Assembly: GCA_001298575.1 (NCBI GenBank) | Contig: LJCV01000022.1 | Coordinates: 29,720 to 93,719 of the forward strand | From: Actinobacteria bacterium OK074 | Lineage (GTDB): Bacteria; Actinomycetota; Actinomycetes; Streptomycetales; Streptomycetaceae | Direction of reading: 5' to 3' | Length of the DNA: 64,000 bases | Shown: one piece after another, positions 43,110 to 52,130 of the stretch | How positions within the stretch are numbered: position 1 is the stretch's first letter | Layout of the letters: each line of letters starts with the position of its first letter | Translations under genes and position numbers: made by a program | The notes under the pieces: model-generated | What the model was told of the DNA's origin: nothing | Database searches by the model: none | What the model saw: only the letters and a program-made list of their open reading frames with translations

Positions 43110-43565
43110 TCACTGTCCCGGCCGCGCACCGGTCCCGTCGGCCGCGAAGGCGTCGGCCACCGCCAGGCTGTCCTCGTACACGTGGTGCCGTACGACGAGG
43201 CCGTCCACGACGGTCAGGTGCAGGGCGAACCGGGCGCGGTAGGGGCGGCCGGTGGCCCGGGCCGTCTGCCGGATCTCACCGAGGACGACGGCGTCGGTGC
43301 CGTCGACCAGGATCCGTTCCACCTGGGTGGCGTTCCGCTCGGGCACGTGGTGCGCGGACAGTTCGCGGAAGTGGGCAGCCGCGTCCGCGCGCGTCGAACG
43401 GTGCCGGATCCACGGGGTGTCCGCGCGTCCGTGCCGCTCGACGGGCCAGTTCAGCCGCCAGTCGGCGCCGTCCGCGTAGAGTTCGGCGATCCGGTCGGCG
43501 TCACCGGCGGCGATCCGGTGCAGCAGTTCGTCGACGACGGCTCGGGTCTGTGCGGCGGTGGACAT
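43110..43565 (-). CDS. SnoaL/NTF2-like protein
   Basis: 151 residues with the NTF2-like cone fold: TRAVVDELLHRIAAGDADRIAELYADGADWRLNWP, then VERILVDGTDAVVLGEIRQTARATGRPYRARFALHLTVVDGLVVRHH split over the strands. Members act as small isomerases, hydrolases or binding proteins for aromatic or lipid ligands. No catalytic function can be assigned. GGAG precedes the ATG by 7 nt. Confidence 0.85.
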   Translation of the reverse strand: MSTAAQTRAVVDELLHRIAAGDADRIAELYADGADWRLNWPVERHGRADTPWIRHRSTRADAAAHFRELSAHHVPERNATQVERILVDGTDAVVLGEIRQTARATGRPYRARFALHLTVVDGLVVRHHVYEDSLAVADAFAADGTGARPGQ

Positions 43566-43804
43566 CGGCGGGCTCCTCGGATGCGCGGGACACGGCGGTG
43601 CGCCGCGGGGCCATGCTGCCGAACGGGTGTGCGTGAGGCGAACGGTTTCGGTGTGCCCTCACGGCCGGAAAGGCCCGGGAGGGGCGCGCCCGGGATGAAA
43701 AGCGGCTGGGCACGCTGTTGAATCGGGGGACGGCCGTGTCGTGGGAACGGGTTTTCGCGGTGGGGCCGGGAGACAGCAGTGGCAGTCGACGATGGGACCG
43801 ATCC

Positions 43805-44251
43805 ATGCCTCTTGAGGGCGAGTACGAGCCGAGCCCGGCCCAGTGGGTGCGCGAGCAGGTCGAGTTGTACGAAAGCTCCGGCGGGACCGAGGGGACCACG
43901 CTCATGGACACGGGCATGCCCGTGGTCATCCTCACCACCCGGGGCGCCAGGAGCGGCAAGATCCGCAAGACTCCGCTGATGCGCGTCGAGCACGACGGCG
44001 TGTACGCGGTGGTCGCCTCGCAGGGCGGCGCGCCCAAGCATCCGGTCTGGTACCACAACATCGTGGGCGACCCCCACGTGGAGCTTCAGGACGGGCCCGT
44101 CAAGCAGGAGTTGACGGCCCGCGAGGTCACCGGCGAGGAGAAGGCCCAGTGGTGGAAGCGGGCCGTCGCCGCGTTCCCGCCGTACGCGGACTACCAGACC
44201 AAGACCGACCGCGAGATTCCCGTGTTCGTGCTGGAGTCCGCGGCCGGCTGA
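43805..44251 (+). CDS. F420-dependent (DDN-type) nitroreductase family protein
   Basis: 148 residues. Family features: a start [23 protein letters not shown], the [21 protein letters not shown] strand-loop that binds deazaflavin phosphate, [17 protein letters not shown] and late [16 protein letters not shown]. Enzymes of this family reduce nitro compounds or quinones with coenzyme F420. The ATG at 43805 is chosen because earlier codons have no family similarity; GGGA lies about 8 nt upstream. Confidence 0.9.
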   Translation: MPLEGEYEPSPAQWVREQVELYESSGGTEGTTLMDTGMPVVILTTRGARSGKIRKTPLMRVEHDGVYAVVASQGGAPKHPVWYHNIVGDPHVELQDGPVKQELTAREVTGEEKAQWWKRAVAAFPPYADYQTKTDREIPVFVLESAAG

Positions 44252-44267
44252 CCCGGGGCCCGGTCAG
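44248..44267. terminator. small hairpin spanning two convergent stop codons
   Basis: CTGACC pairs with GGTCAG around an 8-nt loop. The arms include the stop codons of the nitroreductase (44251) and the opposing SDR gene (44264). Confidence 0.45.
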
Positions 44268-45058
44268 GCACGGGCGCCTCCGTCCACGCTCAGCACCGTG
44301 CCCGTGACGTACGACGCGCGGTCGCTCAGGAGCCATGCCGCGGCCTGGGCGATCTCGTCCGGGTCGGCCGGGCGGCGCAGCGGCGTGACGGCGTTGGACC
44401 GGTCGATGACGCCGGGGGTGTTCGCCTCCCAGTCGCGGATCATCTCGGTCAGTGTGGTGCCGGGGGCGATCGCGTTCACGCGGATGCCCTCGGGGCCGTA
44501 CGTGACGGCCGCCGACTCGGTGAGGCTGTTCACCGCCCGTTTCATCGCGCCGTACGCGGGCAGTTCGGGGTTGCCCATCAGGCTTCCCACGCTGGAGTTG
44601 TTGACGATGGCGCCGGTCTTCGCCGTGGCCCGGATCGCGGCGACCTCGGCGGCCATGGCCAGCCACGGGCCCCGGAGGTTCACCTCGTAGACGTGGTCGA
44701 ACTCGGCCTGCTCGATCCGGTCCAGCGGGCCCGGAGTCACGCCGGTGGCCGCGTTGTTGAAGGCGATGTCGAGCCGGCCGTACAGCTCCACCGCGCGGTC
44801 GACGGCCGCCCGTACGCTCGCCGGGTCGGCCAGGTCGCACCGGACGTAGGCGGCGGTGCCGCCCGCCGCGCCGATGTCCTCGGCGACTTCCTTCAGCTGG
44901 GCCTGGGTCCGGGCCGCGAGCAGCACGCGGGCGCCCTCCCGGGCGAACAGGCGGGCCGCGGCGGCGCCGATGCCGCGGCCGGCGCCGGTGATGAAAGCGA
45001 CCTTGCCGGCCAGCAGGCCGATGGGGGCGGGGATTTCGGTGGTCGGTGTGTTGTCCAT
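44264..45058 (-). CDS. short-chain dehydrogenase/reductase
   Basis: 264 residues, classical SDR. Cofactor motif TGAGRGIG, NNAA after strand 4, catalytic Ser in NNSSVGS, and the YxxxK as YGAMK. The C-terminal PGTTLTEMI and GTVLSVDGGA complete the family pattern. NADP(H) or NAD(H) specificity is unclear. ATG at 45058 is the first start giving the family N-terminus. It is divergent from an XRE regulator gene 86 bp away, which may control it. Confidence 0.92.
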   Translation of the reverse strand: MDNTPTTEIPAPIGLLAGKVAFITGAGRGIGAAAARLFAREGARVLLAARTQAQLKEVAEDIGAAGGTAAYVRCDLADPASVRAAVDRAVELYGRLDIAFNNAATGVTPGPLDRIEQAEFDHVYEVNLRGPWLAMAAEVAAIRATAKTGAIVNNSSVGSLMGNPELPAYGAMKRAVNSLTESAAVTYGPEGIRVNAIAPGTTLTEMIRDWEANTPGVIDRSNAVTPLRRPADPDEIAQAAAWLLSDRASYVTGTVLSVDGGARA

Positions 45059-45144
45059 GACGGTGAGCCTGCGCCCGCCCCGGGTGCGCATCCAGGCACC
45101 GCCGGTACCTGGATGGGGCCGGGCGCCGCGCGCACACTGGAGGC

Positions 45145-45996
45145 GTGGATCGCACAGAACTGGCGGGCTTCCTGCGCAGCAGGCGGGAACGGCTCGCCCC
45201 CGCCGAGGTGGGCCTGCCCGCGGGACCGCGCCGCCGCACACCGGGGCTGCGCCGCGAGGAGGTGGCGCAGCTGGCGTACATCTCCACCGAGTACTACGCG
45301 CGCCTCGAACAGGGCCGCGCCCCGCGCCCGTCGCGCGAGGTACTGGCCGGTCTGGCCCGCGCGCTGCGCCTGTCGGACCCCGAACGCGCCCACCTCCACC
45401 AGTTGGCCGGGGCGCCCGAGACACCGCCGCCCGGTCCGCCCCGCGAGGTGCGGCCGAGCATCCTCGACCTGCTGCGGCGGCTGCCGGGGTCCGCCGCGTT
45501 CGTCCTGTCGGCGACGTGCGAGGTGATCGCCTGGAACGACCTGGCGGCCGCCCTCATGGAGGACTTCTCCGCCCTGCCCCGGCGCGACCGCAACCTCCTG
45601 CGCCGCGCGTTCCTCGGACCGCGCTCCGCGGACCGGCCGCTGTACGGGGCGTCCGACATCGGCGCGTTCGCCCGTTCGGCGACGCGGCAGCTGCGGACGG
45701 CCGCCGGACGCTACCCGGACGACCCCGAAACGACCGGTCTGATCGCCGAACTCCTCGCTGGGAGCGCCGAGTTCGCCCGGTTGTGGGCCGCGCACGACGT
45801 GAGCGCGGAACCGATGCCGCGCAAGACGCTGCACCACCCGCTGGTCGGCCCCGTCACCGTCAACTGCGACGCCCTCGACATCGCCGACCGGGACCAGCGG
45901 GTCGTGATCTACACGGCCGACCCGGGCTCCCGCTCCGAGGAGGCGCTGCGGCTGCTCGCGGTCGTCGGCACACAGCGCCTCGACGTGCCGGGCTGA
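45145..45996 (+). CDS. XRE-family regulator with MmyB-like ligand-binding domain
   Basis: 283 residues. An N-terminal helix-turn-helix (GLRREEVAQLAYISTEYYARLEQGRAPRPS) is followed by the MmyB-type PAS-like domain (ILDLLRRLPGSAAFVLSATCEVIAWND ... RTLHHPLVGPVTVNCDAL-like end). This family often sits divergent to an SDR gene and represses it, with a small ligand bound in the C-terminal domain. The start is a GTG closely preceded by GGAGGC; the spacing is short. Confidence 0.9.
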   Translation: MDRTELAGFLRSRRERLAPAEVGLPAGPRRRTPGLRREEVAQLAYISTEYYARLEQGRAPRPSREVLAGLARALRLSDPERAHLHQLAGAPETPPPGPPREVRPSILDLLRRLPGSAAFVLSATCEVIAWNDLAAALMEDFSALPRRDRNLLRRAFLGPRSADRPLYGASDIGAFARSATRQLRTAAGRYPDDPETTGLIAELLAGSAEFARLWAAHDVSAEPMPRKTLHHPLVGPVTVNCDALDIADRDQRVVIYTADPGSRSEEALRLLAVVGTQRLDVPG

Positions 45997-46023
45997 GCGG
46001 CGCCGCACACCTCCCGTGGCGTC

Positions 46024-46884
46024 TCAGCGCACGAGCCGCAGGGTCCGCAACTGCTCCTCCAGCGGCGCCAGGCCCACGTCCCGGCGGCGTTCGTCGAGGC
46101 CCTCGGGGCAGCGCACCGGGTACGGCCGGAACGTCTCCGGGTCGATCCGGGTGCCGTAGAACTGCGGCTCGCCCAGGTCCACCGCGCAGTGGTCGGCGAT
46201 GTAGGCGTGGTGCACGGCCGGGCAGTGGCCGTCCGCCGCGGCCCGCGCGATCAGGTCCAGGCAGGCGAGCCGGAAGTCCGCGTCGGGGGCGTGCAGCAGG
46301 ATCATCAGCGCGGCGGTCGAGGCGGGCACGCCGACCAGCTCGGCCGTCGGCCAGCCGTACCGGCGCACGATCACCGCGAGCGCCTCGGCGTTGCCCGCGC
46401 GGCACTCGTCGATGTCGCGACGGCGGCGGGAGGCGGGGGCCGTCCGCGCGCGCCGGGTCACGTCGCGGTCCTGGTCCGCCCGGCGCGTCAACTCGGCGGC
46501 GAGGGCGGTGACGAGGCCGGACGGGGGGCGGGGCGGCTGGGGAGCGGTCTGGGCCGCCTCGGGGTCGGCGGTGCCGATGCGGGCGGGGAGGGATTCCGGA
46601 CGGCCGGTGCCGGAGCCTCGGCGGCTTCGACGGCGCGGCTCCGGGGCGCCACTGGTCGGCTTCGGTTTCGCTTCCGGACCGGCCGCTCGCTGCCGAGCGT
46701 CCGTCGGCTCGACCACCGCACGGGGCGGCTTCGTCGGAGTACCGGCCGGCTCCAGCGCCGTACGCGGCGGTGTCGCCAGCACGGCCGCCTGCTCCGCACC
46801 GCTCCCCCGCCGCGTGGCGCCGCCGGCCGCCCCAACCCCCGTACAGGGCGGCCCCATTGGCCCCGCCTTCTCCTCCGCCTTCAT
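46024..46884 (-). CDS. DUF6624-domain protein with disordered N-terminus
   Basis: 286 residues. The N-terminal ~120 residues are Pro/Ala/Arg-rich and probably disordered. The C-terminal half matches the DUF6624 pattern: LVTALAAELTRRADQDRDVT, a WPTAELVG segment, HHAYIADHCAVDLGEPQFYG and the ending DERRRDVGLAPLEEQL. The function of this family is unknown. An in-frame ATG at 46857, preceded by GGAGGAG, is an alternative start. Confidence 0.7.
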   Translation of the reverse strand: MKAEEKAGPMGPPCTGVGAAGGATRRGSGAEQAAVLATPPRTALEPAGTPTKPPRAVVEPTDARQRAAGPEAKPKPTSGAPEPRRRSRRGSGTGRPESLPARIGTADPEAAQTAPQPPRPPSGLVTALAAELTRRADQDRDVTRRARTAPASRRRRDIDECRAGNAEALAVIVRRYGWPTAELVGVPASTAALMILLHAPDADFRLACLDLIARAAADGHCPAVHHAYIADHCAVDLGEPQFYGTRIDPETFRPYPVRCPEGLDERRRDVGLAPLEEQLRTLRLVR

Positions 46885-46940
46885 CCCGTCATCCCCAACT
46901 CCGTGACCCCCGACGTCCCGTCCCCCTCACCGCGGCCCCC

Positions 46941-47531
46941 TCACCGCAGTGGCCCCAGCGCCAGCGTGAACCACACCTTCTTTCCGGGCACGCCCGGCTC
47001 CCGGGGCGCGACGCCCCAGTCGTCGGACAGCGCCGTGACGATGGCCAGGCCCCGGCCCGACTCCTCCGCCGAGTCGGGTCCCGGTGCCGTACGGCGGTGG
47101 GGCGGGACGGCGGAGGAGTCGGCCATCGAGACGCGTACGTCGTGTCCGCAGCGGTCGTCGGCGGGGACGACCTCGACGGTGAGCGTGACCGTGTCGTCGG
47201 GGCCCGAACTCGCGTGGGTGACCGCGTTCGCGAACAGTTCGTCGGTCACCAGGACCGCGTTGTCCAGCCGTTCGGGCGGCACCCCGAGGCGCCGCAGATG
47301 GCCGCCGACGATGCGCCGGATCCCGGCCGCGTACGACGGATGGGCCGGTACCGTGCAGCGGACGCCGGACGGGTCCGGTGCGGGTGCCGCGACGGCGTCC
47401 GTGCCGCGGGCCCGGCCGGTGCCGCGGGCCCGGCCGGGACGGTCCGGCACGGCGGGGACCCCGTCGGTGCCGGCGGCCCCCGGCACCCCCCCGGGCGACG
47501 GCTCGCGGCGGGGCGCCCTGGATGCCGTCAT
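46941..47531 (-). CDS. anti-sigma-type HATPase (ATP-binding regulatory protein)
   Basis: 196 residues. After a ~55-residue Pro/Arg-rich N-terminus comes a Bergerat-fold ATPase: ILVTDEL-like LVTDELFANAVTHASSG (N box), VSMADSSAVPP (G1 box), ESGRGLAIVTALSDDWGV (G2 box). This is the RsbW/SpoIIAB-like family common in Streptomyces. It may phosphorylate STAS proteins or bind a sigma factor. ATG 47531 has GAGAAAGG about 9 nt upstream. It is divergent from the SDR gene at 47662. Confidence 0.88.
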   Translation of the reverse strand: MTASRAPRREPSPGGVPGAAGTDGVPAVPDRPGRARGTGRARGTDAVAAPAPDPSGVRCTVPAHPSYAAGIRRIVGGHLRRLGVPPERLDNAVLVTDELFANAVTHASSGPDDTVTLTVEVVPADDRCGHDVRVSMADSSAVPPHRRTAPGPDSAEESGRGLAIVTALSDDWGVAPREPGVPGKKVWFTLALGPLR

Positions 47532-47661
47532 CGATGCGCACCTTTCTCCGTGGGTCGCAGCCCGGTGTCGGTGGCTGCCCTCGCAGCCAATCGGACCGGC
47601 ACCCGGCGCACCAGGGAGTGCGGAGGTTGTCCGGTTGCAGGCGCGTAGTGGAGTGCAATGT

Positions 47662-48507
47662 ATGTTCGACCGCGTGACGAACGTGAACGACGGCCGCGCG
47701 CCGGTCCGGCCGGTCCGCGCCGACGGCGGACCGGGGGTGCACGGCAAGCGGGTGCTGGTCACCGGCGGTACCCGCGGTCTCGGCGAGCAGATCGTCCGGC
47801 TGCTGGCCGCCGGGGGCGCACGCGTGGCGACCTGCGCGCGCTCCGCGCCGGAGCTGGAGGCACTGGCCCGCTCCCTCGACGCCCACGCGCCGGGCGGGGT
47901 GTTCACCCGCCCCCTGGACGTCACCGAGCCGGATCTCCTGGAGGAGTTCGTCACCGCCTCGGCGAAACGTTTCGGCGGACTCGACGGCGTCGTCGCCTGC
48001 ACCGGCGGTTCGCGCGGTGGCCGCTTCGAGCAGACGCGGCCCGCGGACTGGGCGGCGACCTGGGAGCTGAACGTCGGCCACGCGGTGCGTCTGGTGCGGG
48101 CCGCGGTGCCGCATCTGCGGGCGGCCGGGGGCGGTTCGGCCGTCCTCGTCTCGTCCATCTCCGGCTGGAAGCCGGGCCCGCCGGTCCAGTACGGCGTGGC
48201 CAAGGCGGCCCAGATCCACCTGGCCGCCTCGCTCGCGCGCGAGCTGGGCCCGGACGGCATCCGCGTCAACGCCGTCTCGCCCGGGTCGATGCTGGTGCCG
48301 GGCCGCCGCTGGGACCGGATGCGCCGTCAGGAGCCCGAGGCGTACGCCCGGTTCACGGCGGCCGAACTGCCGGGCGGGCAGCCGGTGGCACCGCAGGAGG
48401 TGGCCCGGGTGGTGGCGTTCCTGCTCTCCGACTGGTCGAGCGGGGTGTCGGGCGCGAACCTGCCGGTGGACCGGGCGCAGAACGCGCCCTCACCGGACGG
48501 GTACTGA
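47662..48507 (+). CDS. short-chain dehydrogenase/reductase
   Basis: 281 residues. Cofactor motif TGGTRGLGEQI, VACTGG in place of NNAG, catalytic Ser in LVSSISG and YGVAK as the YxxxK motif. The C-terminus PGSMLVPGRRWDRM fits SDRs acting on acyl or keto substrates. ATG 47662 has GGAG 8 nt upstream; a GTG at 47674 is possible. The substrate is unknown. Confidence 0.9.
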   Translation: MFDRVTNVNDGRAPVRPVRADGGPGVHGKRVLVTGGTRGLGEQIVRLLAAGGARVATCARSAPELEALARSLDAHAPGGVFTRPLDVTEPDLLEEFVTASAKRFGGLDGVVACTGGSRGGRFEQTRPADWAATWELNVGHAVRLVRAAVPHLRAAGGGSAVLVSSISGWKPGPPVQYGVAKAAQIHLAASLARELGPDGIRVNAVSPGSMLVPGRRWDRMRRQEPEAYARFTAAELPGGQPVAPQEVARVVAFLLSDWSSGVSGANLPVDRAQNAPSPDGY

Positions 48508-48515
48508 GCCGCTGT

Positions 48516-48552
48516 CGCCGGACGGGTACGAAACCGCCGTACCCGTCCGGCG
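48516..48552. terminator. 15-bp perfect hairpin between convergent genes
   Basis: 48516-48530 pairs with 48538-48552 around a 7-nt loop. The left arm core CCGGACGGGTAC also occurs at 48493-48504 at the end of the SDR gene, so an alternative fold is possible. It serves the SDR gene and the opposing TPR regulator gene. Confidence 0.85.
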
Positions 48553-48644
48553 CCCGCGAGTGGCGGGCCTCGCGGGACCAGGTCCCCGCTGGTCACGAAC
48601 TCCGGTGCGAGGGTGAGGAGTTGGCGGCCTGTCCGGCCGCCGGT

Positions 48645-50078
48645 TCACGCCACCGCCCCCAGCACGCCCCGCGACCTCCGCTCGAACTCCCGTACCGCCG
48701 GCTCGCCCCGGTAGGGGTCCAGGCGGTGGCGGAAGTCGCGCAGGGCCTGGATGGAGCGTTCGCTGTGGACGGCGCTGAGGGTGTCGAGGGCCTGGGTCGC
48801 GGCGCCGATGGCCTCGTCCAGGCGGTCCTGCTGGAGGTGGGCGGTGGCCAGGACCGAGCGGCTGATGGCCTGGCGCCTGCGCCGGTCGGCGTTGGCCGTC
48901 ACGGACGCCCGCGCCGTGCGCTCCGCGGCTCCGGCCTGCCCCAAGTCCCGGAAGCACAGGGCGGATTCCGCCTCCAGGTAGTGGTGGTCGAGGTAGCGCA
49001 CCCAGGCGGACTCCTGTTCCGGCCCCCGGCTCGCGGCCAGTTCGCGTTCCGCCGCGCCCAGCGACTGACCCGCCTCCCGGGCCCGCCCCTGTGCCGCGTG
49101 CCCGCGGGCGGCCATCGCGTGCAGCCGCATCAGCCCGAGCGGGCTGCCCGACCCCTGAGCGGTGGCGATGCCCGCGCGCGCCAGCGCCACGCCCTCGTCG
49201 GGCCGCCCCAGGCTGGTGGCCAGGTGGGAGAGCCCGGCCAGGATCTGCCCGCCGAGGACCCGGTCGCGCCCCTCGGCGCACAGCCGCAGCCCCTGGGTCA
49301 TGTACCGCTGGGCCAGGCCGTACTCGCCCGCGTCGTACGAGGACCAGCCGGCCATCGCGGCCAGCCGGGCGGCGGCCGCGTACAGCCGGCGCTGCTGCGG
49401 GGGCGGGGTGCCGCGCCGTTGCAGCAGCGGGACGACCTCGGTGGCGAGGTAGTGCACGATGCTGGTGCGCACCCCGCCGCCGCCGTAGTGGTTGTCCATC
49501 TGGTCGAACAGGGCGATCATGGCGTGCACCTGCTCGACGGGACCGCCGTCGGCGAGGGCCGGGGAGACGGATAAGATCCCGCCCGCCTCGGGGCTCTCCA
49601 GGAGCCACAGGAGCCATTCGCGCTGCGGGTTGGCCAGGGCCCCCGCGACGAAGGGTACGGAACCGAGCAGGCTGCGCCGAGAGATGTCGGTCGAGCCCAG
49701 TTCGGCCAGCGTGTGAAGTGTTTCTGCCACGTCTTCGCCATACGCGAGGGCCCGGCCGACGACCGGGCGTTGCTGTTCGGGCTGGAAGCCGAGGTCGGCC
49801 GGGGTGAGCGCGCGGCCGAGCCGTTCGGCGAGCACCGCGGCGATCAACTCCGGTGTCGTACCGCGCGGTTGCTGGCCCTGGAGCCAGCGGGTGACCGACG
49901 CCTTGTCGTAGCCCGAGTCCACGCCCTGGCGACGGCCGAGTTCGTTGACCCGCAGGGCGAGCGAGGCGTAGGAGCAGCCGGCGTCCGAAAGGACGGTCGC
50001 CAGCGCCTTGTTGGCCGTGGCGGTGCCCTTCTGCCGGCTCGTCCTGCCCCTCGTCTGTCCGTCGGTCACGGTGGCCAC
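48645..50078 (-). CDS. HTH/TPR regulator (NsdA-like family, tentative)
   Basis: 477 residues. An N-terminal DNA-binding-like region (NKALATVLSDAGCSYASLALRVNELGRRQG ... VTRWLQGQQPRG) is followed by a helical-repeat domain (RRLYAAAARLAAMAGWSSYD, LAQRYMTQGLRLC, GRAREAGQSLGAAERELA) typical of tetratricopeptide regulators in Streptomyces. NsdA and related proteins of this type repress development or antibiotic production; a match to any one of them is not certain. The start GTG lies in GTGGCCACCGTG; a second GTG 9 nt later is possible. Confidence 0.78.
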   Translation of the reverse strand: MATVTDGQTRGRTSRQKGTATANKALATVLSDAGCSYASLALRVNELGRRQGVDSGYDKASVTRWLQGQQPRGTTPELIAAVLAERLGRALTPADLGFQPEQQRPVVGRALAYGEDVAETLHTLAELGSTDISRRSLLGSVPFVAGALANPQREWLLWLLESPEAGGILSVSPALADGGPVEQVHAMIALFDQMDNHYGGGGVRTSIVHYLATEVVPLLQRRGTPPPQQRRLYAAAARLAAMAGWSSYDAGEYGLAQRYMTQGLRLCAEGRDRVLGGQILAGLSHLATSLGRPDEGVALARAGIATAQGSGSPLGLMRLHAMAARGHAAQGRAREAGQSLGAAERELAASRGPEQESAWVRYLDHHYLEAESALCFRDLGQAGAAERTARASVTANADRRRRQAISRSVLATAHLQQDRLDEAIGAATQALDTLSAVHSERSIQALRDFRHRLDPYRGEPAVREFERRSRGVLGAVA

Positions 50079-50325
50079 CCAGGTCTCACTGCACGGTCGG
50101 GTGCGGCTGCGCCCGTACCTGCCGGAGCGTCAGTTCCCGTACGGCGGTGCGCGGTTGAGCGCGTCGCCGTCGCGTGTGCGTCAGCTCACTCGACAACTAT
50201 CGTTGCGCGGGGTCTCAACACGCAAGCGGCGTTCTGATAATTTCGGAACGATCCGCTTCAGCCTGTCCGTGTCGGCGCGGGCGTGCCACACTGCACGCCG
50301 TGACGGCCGTTCCAGGAGGTGGGAC

Positions 50326-51192
50326 GTGAGCGACAACCGCCCCGGCGGCAGCGCGCCCACGGTCCTGCGGATGGTCCTGGGCCGCCGCCTGCGGCACCTG
50401 CGCGAACAGGCCGGAGTCTCCTTCGAGGAGGCCGCCCGGGCCATCGACGTCACCGCGCTGACCATCCGCCGCATCGAGAAGGCCGAGGTCGGTCTCCGCA
50501 TCCCGTACGTCAAGGAACTGCTCGCCGCGTACGGCGTCGGGGCGAGCGAGATCGACGACTTCCTCTCCCTGGCCCGCGAGGCCAACCGGCCCGGCTGGTG
50601 GTACAAGTACCGCGACGTGCTGCCGGAGTGGTTCAGCGCGTACGTCAGCCTGGAGAGCGAAGCCAGCGTCATCCGTCTGTACGAACCGCACTACGTCCCG
50701 GGCCTGTTGCAGACTCGGGAGTACGCCACCGCCCTGATGCGGGTCGGCTTCCCCAACAAGTCGCGGGAGGACATCGACCGCCGGGTCACGCTGCGGCTGA
50801 AGCGGCAGGACCTGCTCGCCAAACCGGACGCCCCGGCCGTCTGGGCGATCCTGGAGGAGACCGTGCTGCGCCGCCCGGTCGGCGGGACCGAGGTGATGCG
50901 GGCTCAGATCGCGGCCCTGCGCGAGGCGTTGGAGCTGCCGAAGGTCCGCCTCCAGGTCATGCGGTTCGGGGCGGGCGCCCATCCCGGCGCGTTCGGCCCC
51001 TTCCACCACTTCCGGTTCGGTTTCTCCGAACTGCCCGACGTCGTCTACACGGAGAGCCTCGCGGGCGCGGTCTACGTGGACCGCCCCGCCGACGTCGTCT
51101 CCTACCTCGAAGTACTGGACCGGATGTCCGTGCAGGCGGAGCCGGTCTCCCGGACCAGGGCCATCCTGGACGAACTGCGTGAGGAGTTGTGA
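50326..51192 (+). CDS. XRE regulator with DUF5753 domain (WhiJ-like pair, regulator)
   Basis: 288 residues. The N-terminal helix-turn-helix (LGRRLRHLREQAGVSFEEAARAIDVTALTI, RRIEKAEVG) precedes the DUF5753 domain (YEPHYVPGLLQTREYATALM ... VVYTESLAGAVYVDRPADV). In Streptomyces such regulators are nearly always followed by a small DUF397 gene, as here 3 bp later, and the pair (for example around whiJ) affects development. AGGAGG precedes the GTG by 8 nt. Confidence 0.93.
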   Translation: MSDNRPGGSAPTVLRMVLGRRLRHLREQAGVSFEEAARAIDVTALTIRRIEKAEVGLRIPYVKELLAAYGVGASEIDDFLSLAREANRPGWWYKYRDVLPEWFSAYVSLESEASVIRLYEPHYVPGLLQTREYATALMRVGFPNKSREDIDRRVTLRLKRQDLLAKPDAPAVWAILEETVLRRPVGGTEVMRAQIAALREALELPKVRLQVMRFGAGAHPGAFGPFHHFRFGFSELPDVVYTESLAGAVYVDRPADVVSYLEVLDRMSVQAEPVSRTRAILDELREEL

Positions 51193-51195
51193 GCC

Positions 51196-51441
51196 ATGGG
51201 ATCCACGGAACCCGTCTACAGCGGCATACCGGCCGGCGAACTGGGCGCCGAGGGCTGGGCGAAGCCCTGGAGCGGTACCAACGGCGGCAGTTGCGTCGAG
51301 GCCAAGCGGCTGCCCGACGGCAGTGTCGCCTTCCGCCAGTCCAAGGACCCGGAGGGTCCCGCGCTGGTCTACTCCCGGGACGAGATGATCTCGTTCCTCG
51401 ACGGCGCCAAGTCCGGCCAGGCCGACTTCCTGGTCGCCTGA
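51196..51441 (+). CDS. DUF397 protein (partner of the XRE regulator)
   Basis: 81 residues with the typical motifs WSGTNGGSCVEAKRLPDG, VAFRQSKDPEGPALVYSRDE and FLDGAKSGQADFL. DUF397 proteins are thought to oppose or modulate the linked XRE regulator in a toxin-antitoxin-like way. The gene begins 3 bp after the regulator stop, so the two are coexpressed. Confidence 0.93.
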   Translation: MGSTEPVYSGIPAGELGAEGWAKPWSGTNGGSCVEAKRLPDGSVAFRQSKDPEGPALVYSRDEMISFLDGAKSGQADFLVA

Positions 51442-51484
51442 CCCACGCCACGGCCGCCGCCACTACGCGCGCACAACCGGACAA

Positions 51485-51513
51485 CCCCGTACGACGGCTC
51501 CCGTCGTACGGGG
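51485..51513 (+). terminator. 13-bp perfect hairpin after the XRE-DUF397 operon
   Basis: CCCCGTACGACGG pairs with CCGTCGTACGGGG around a 3-nt loop, 44 bp after the DUF397 stop. It separates this pair from the next plus-strand gene. Confidence 0.85.
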
Positions 51514-51580
51514 TCGGGCCACCACACTGTCAGGACCAGCCGTCCGAGGGGACGGGCGTCCGGGAGGGAGTGGTCCGCGC

Positions 51581-52111
51581 GTGTTGCTCCACCAGGCGCT
51601 CGACCGGTGCCGGACGCTGGTCGTCGAGGGCCGCGACGGCGTCGGCCGCGCCCGCCCGCTCGCCGAACTGGCCCGCCACGGCTACGCCGTACGGCGCCCG
51701 CCGGCCGGCCCGCACCACCTGGACCCGACCCGCCCCTACCGCGAACTCCTCGCCGGGGAGGGCCGGTTGGCGCTCGACGGCGGCATCGTGCACGAACTCG
51801 TCTACGGCCCGCTGCGCCGCGGCCGCTGCCGGGTGACCTGGATCCAGGCGCTCGACTTCGCCGAGTCGGTGGCCGAACGCGACGGCGCCCTGCTGCATCT
51901 GACGACACCCGGGCAACCGAGCGGCCCCGCCGAGGAGTTCGCGGCGGCCGACGCCTACGAGCGGGCCCTGCGCACCCTCGCGCAACACGTTCCCGTCGTG
52001 TCCGTCGACGCCGCACAGTTCACCCGCCAGGCCCGGGCGCCCGCCCGCACCCGTCGCGAACTCGGGCTGCACGACCAGCAGTTGACGGTACGTTGGAACC
52101 AGACCGCGTGA
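51581..52111 (+). CDS. P-loop kinase-like protein with degenerate Walker A
   Basis: 176 residues. The N-terminus LLHQALDRCRTLVVEGRDGVGRARPLAELA resembles thymidylate-kinase-like proteins (EGPDGxGKS/T), but the P-loop Lys is Arg and the following Ser/Thr is Ala, so ATP binding is doubtful. Later parts (HHLDPTRPYRELLAGEGRLALDGGIVHELVYGPL, RCRVTWIQALDFAESVAERDGALLHL) keep the kinase-like order. It is probably cotranscribed with the methyltransferase gene 19 bp downstream. The role is unknown. Confidence 0.68.
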   Translation: MLLHQALDRCRTLVVEGRDGVGRARPLAELARHGYAVRRPPAGPHHLDPTRPYRELLAGEGRLALDGGIVHELVYGPLRRGRCRVTWIQALDFAESVAERDGALLHLTTPGQPSGPAEEFAAADAYERALRTLAQHVPVVSVDAAQFTRQARAPARTRRELGLHDQQLTVRWNQTA

Positions 52112-52130
52112 CGCACGGCAGGAGACCCCG

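Noticed and set aside
42904..43242. Small plus-strand gene opposite the P450 upstream region
   Set aside because: The translation is Arg/Pro/Thr-rich without homology features, and it overlaps the well-supported SnoaL-like gene on the other strand.
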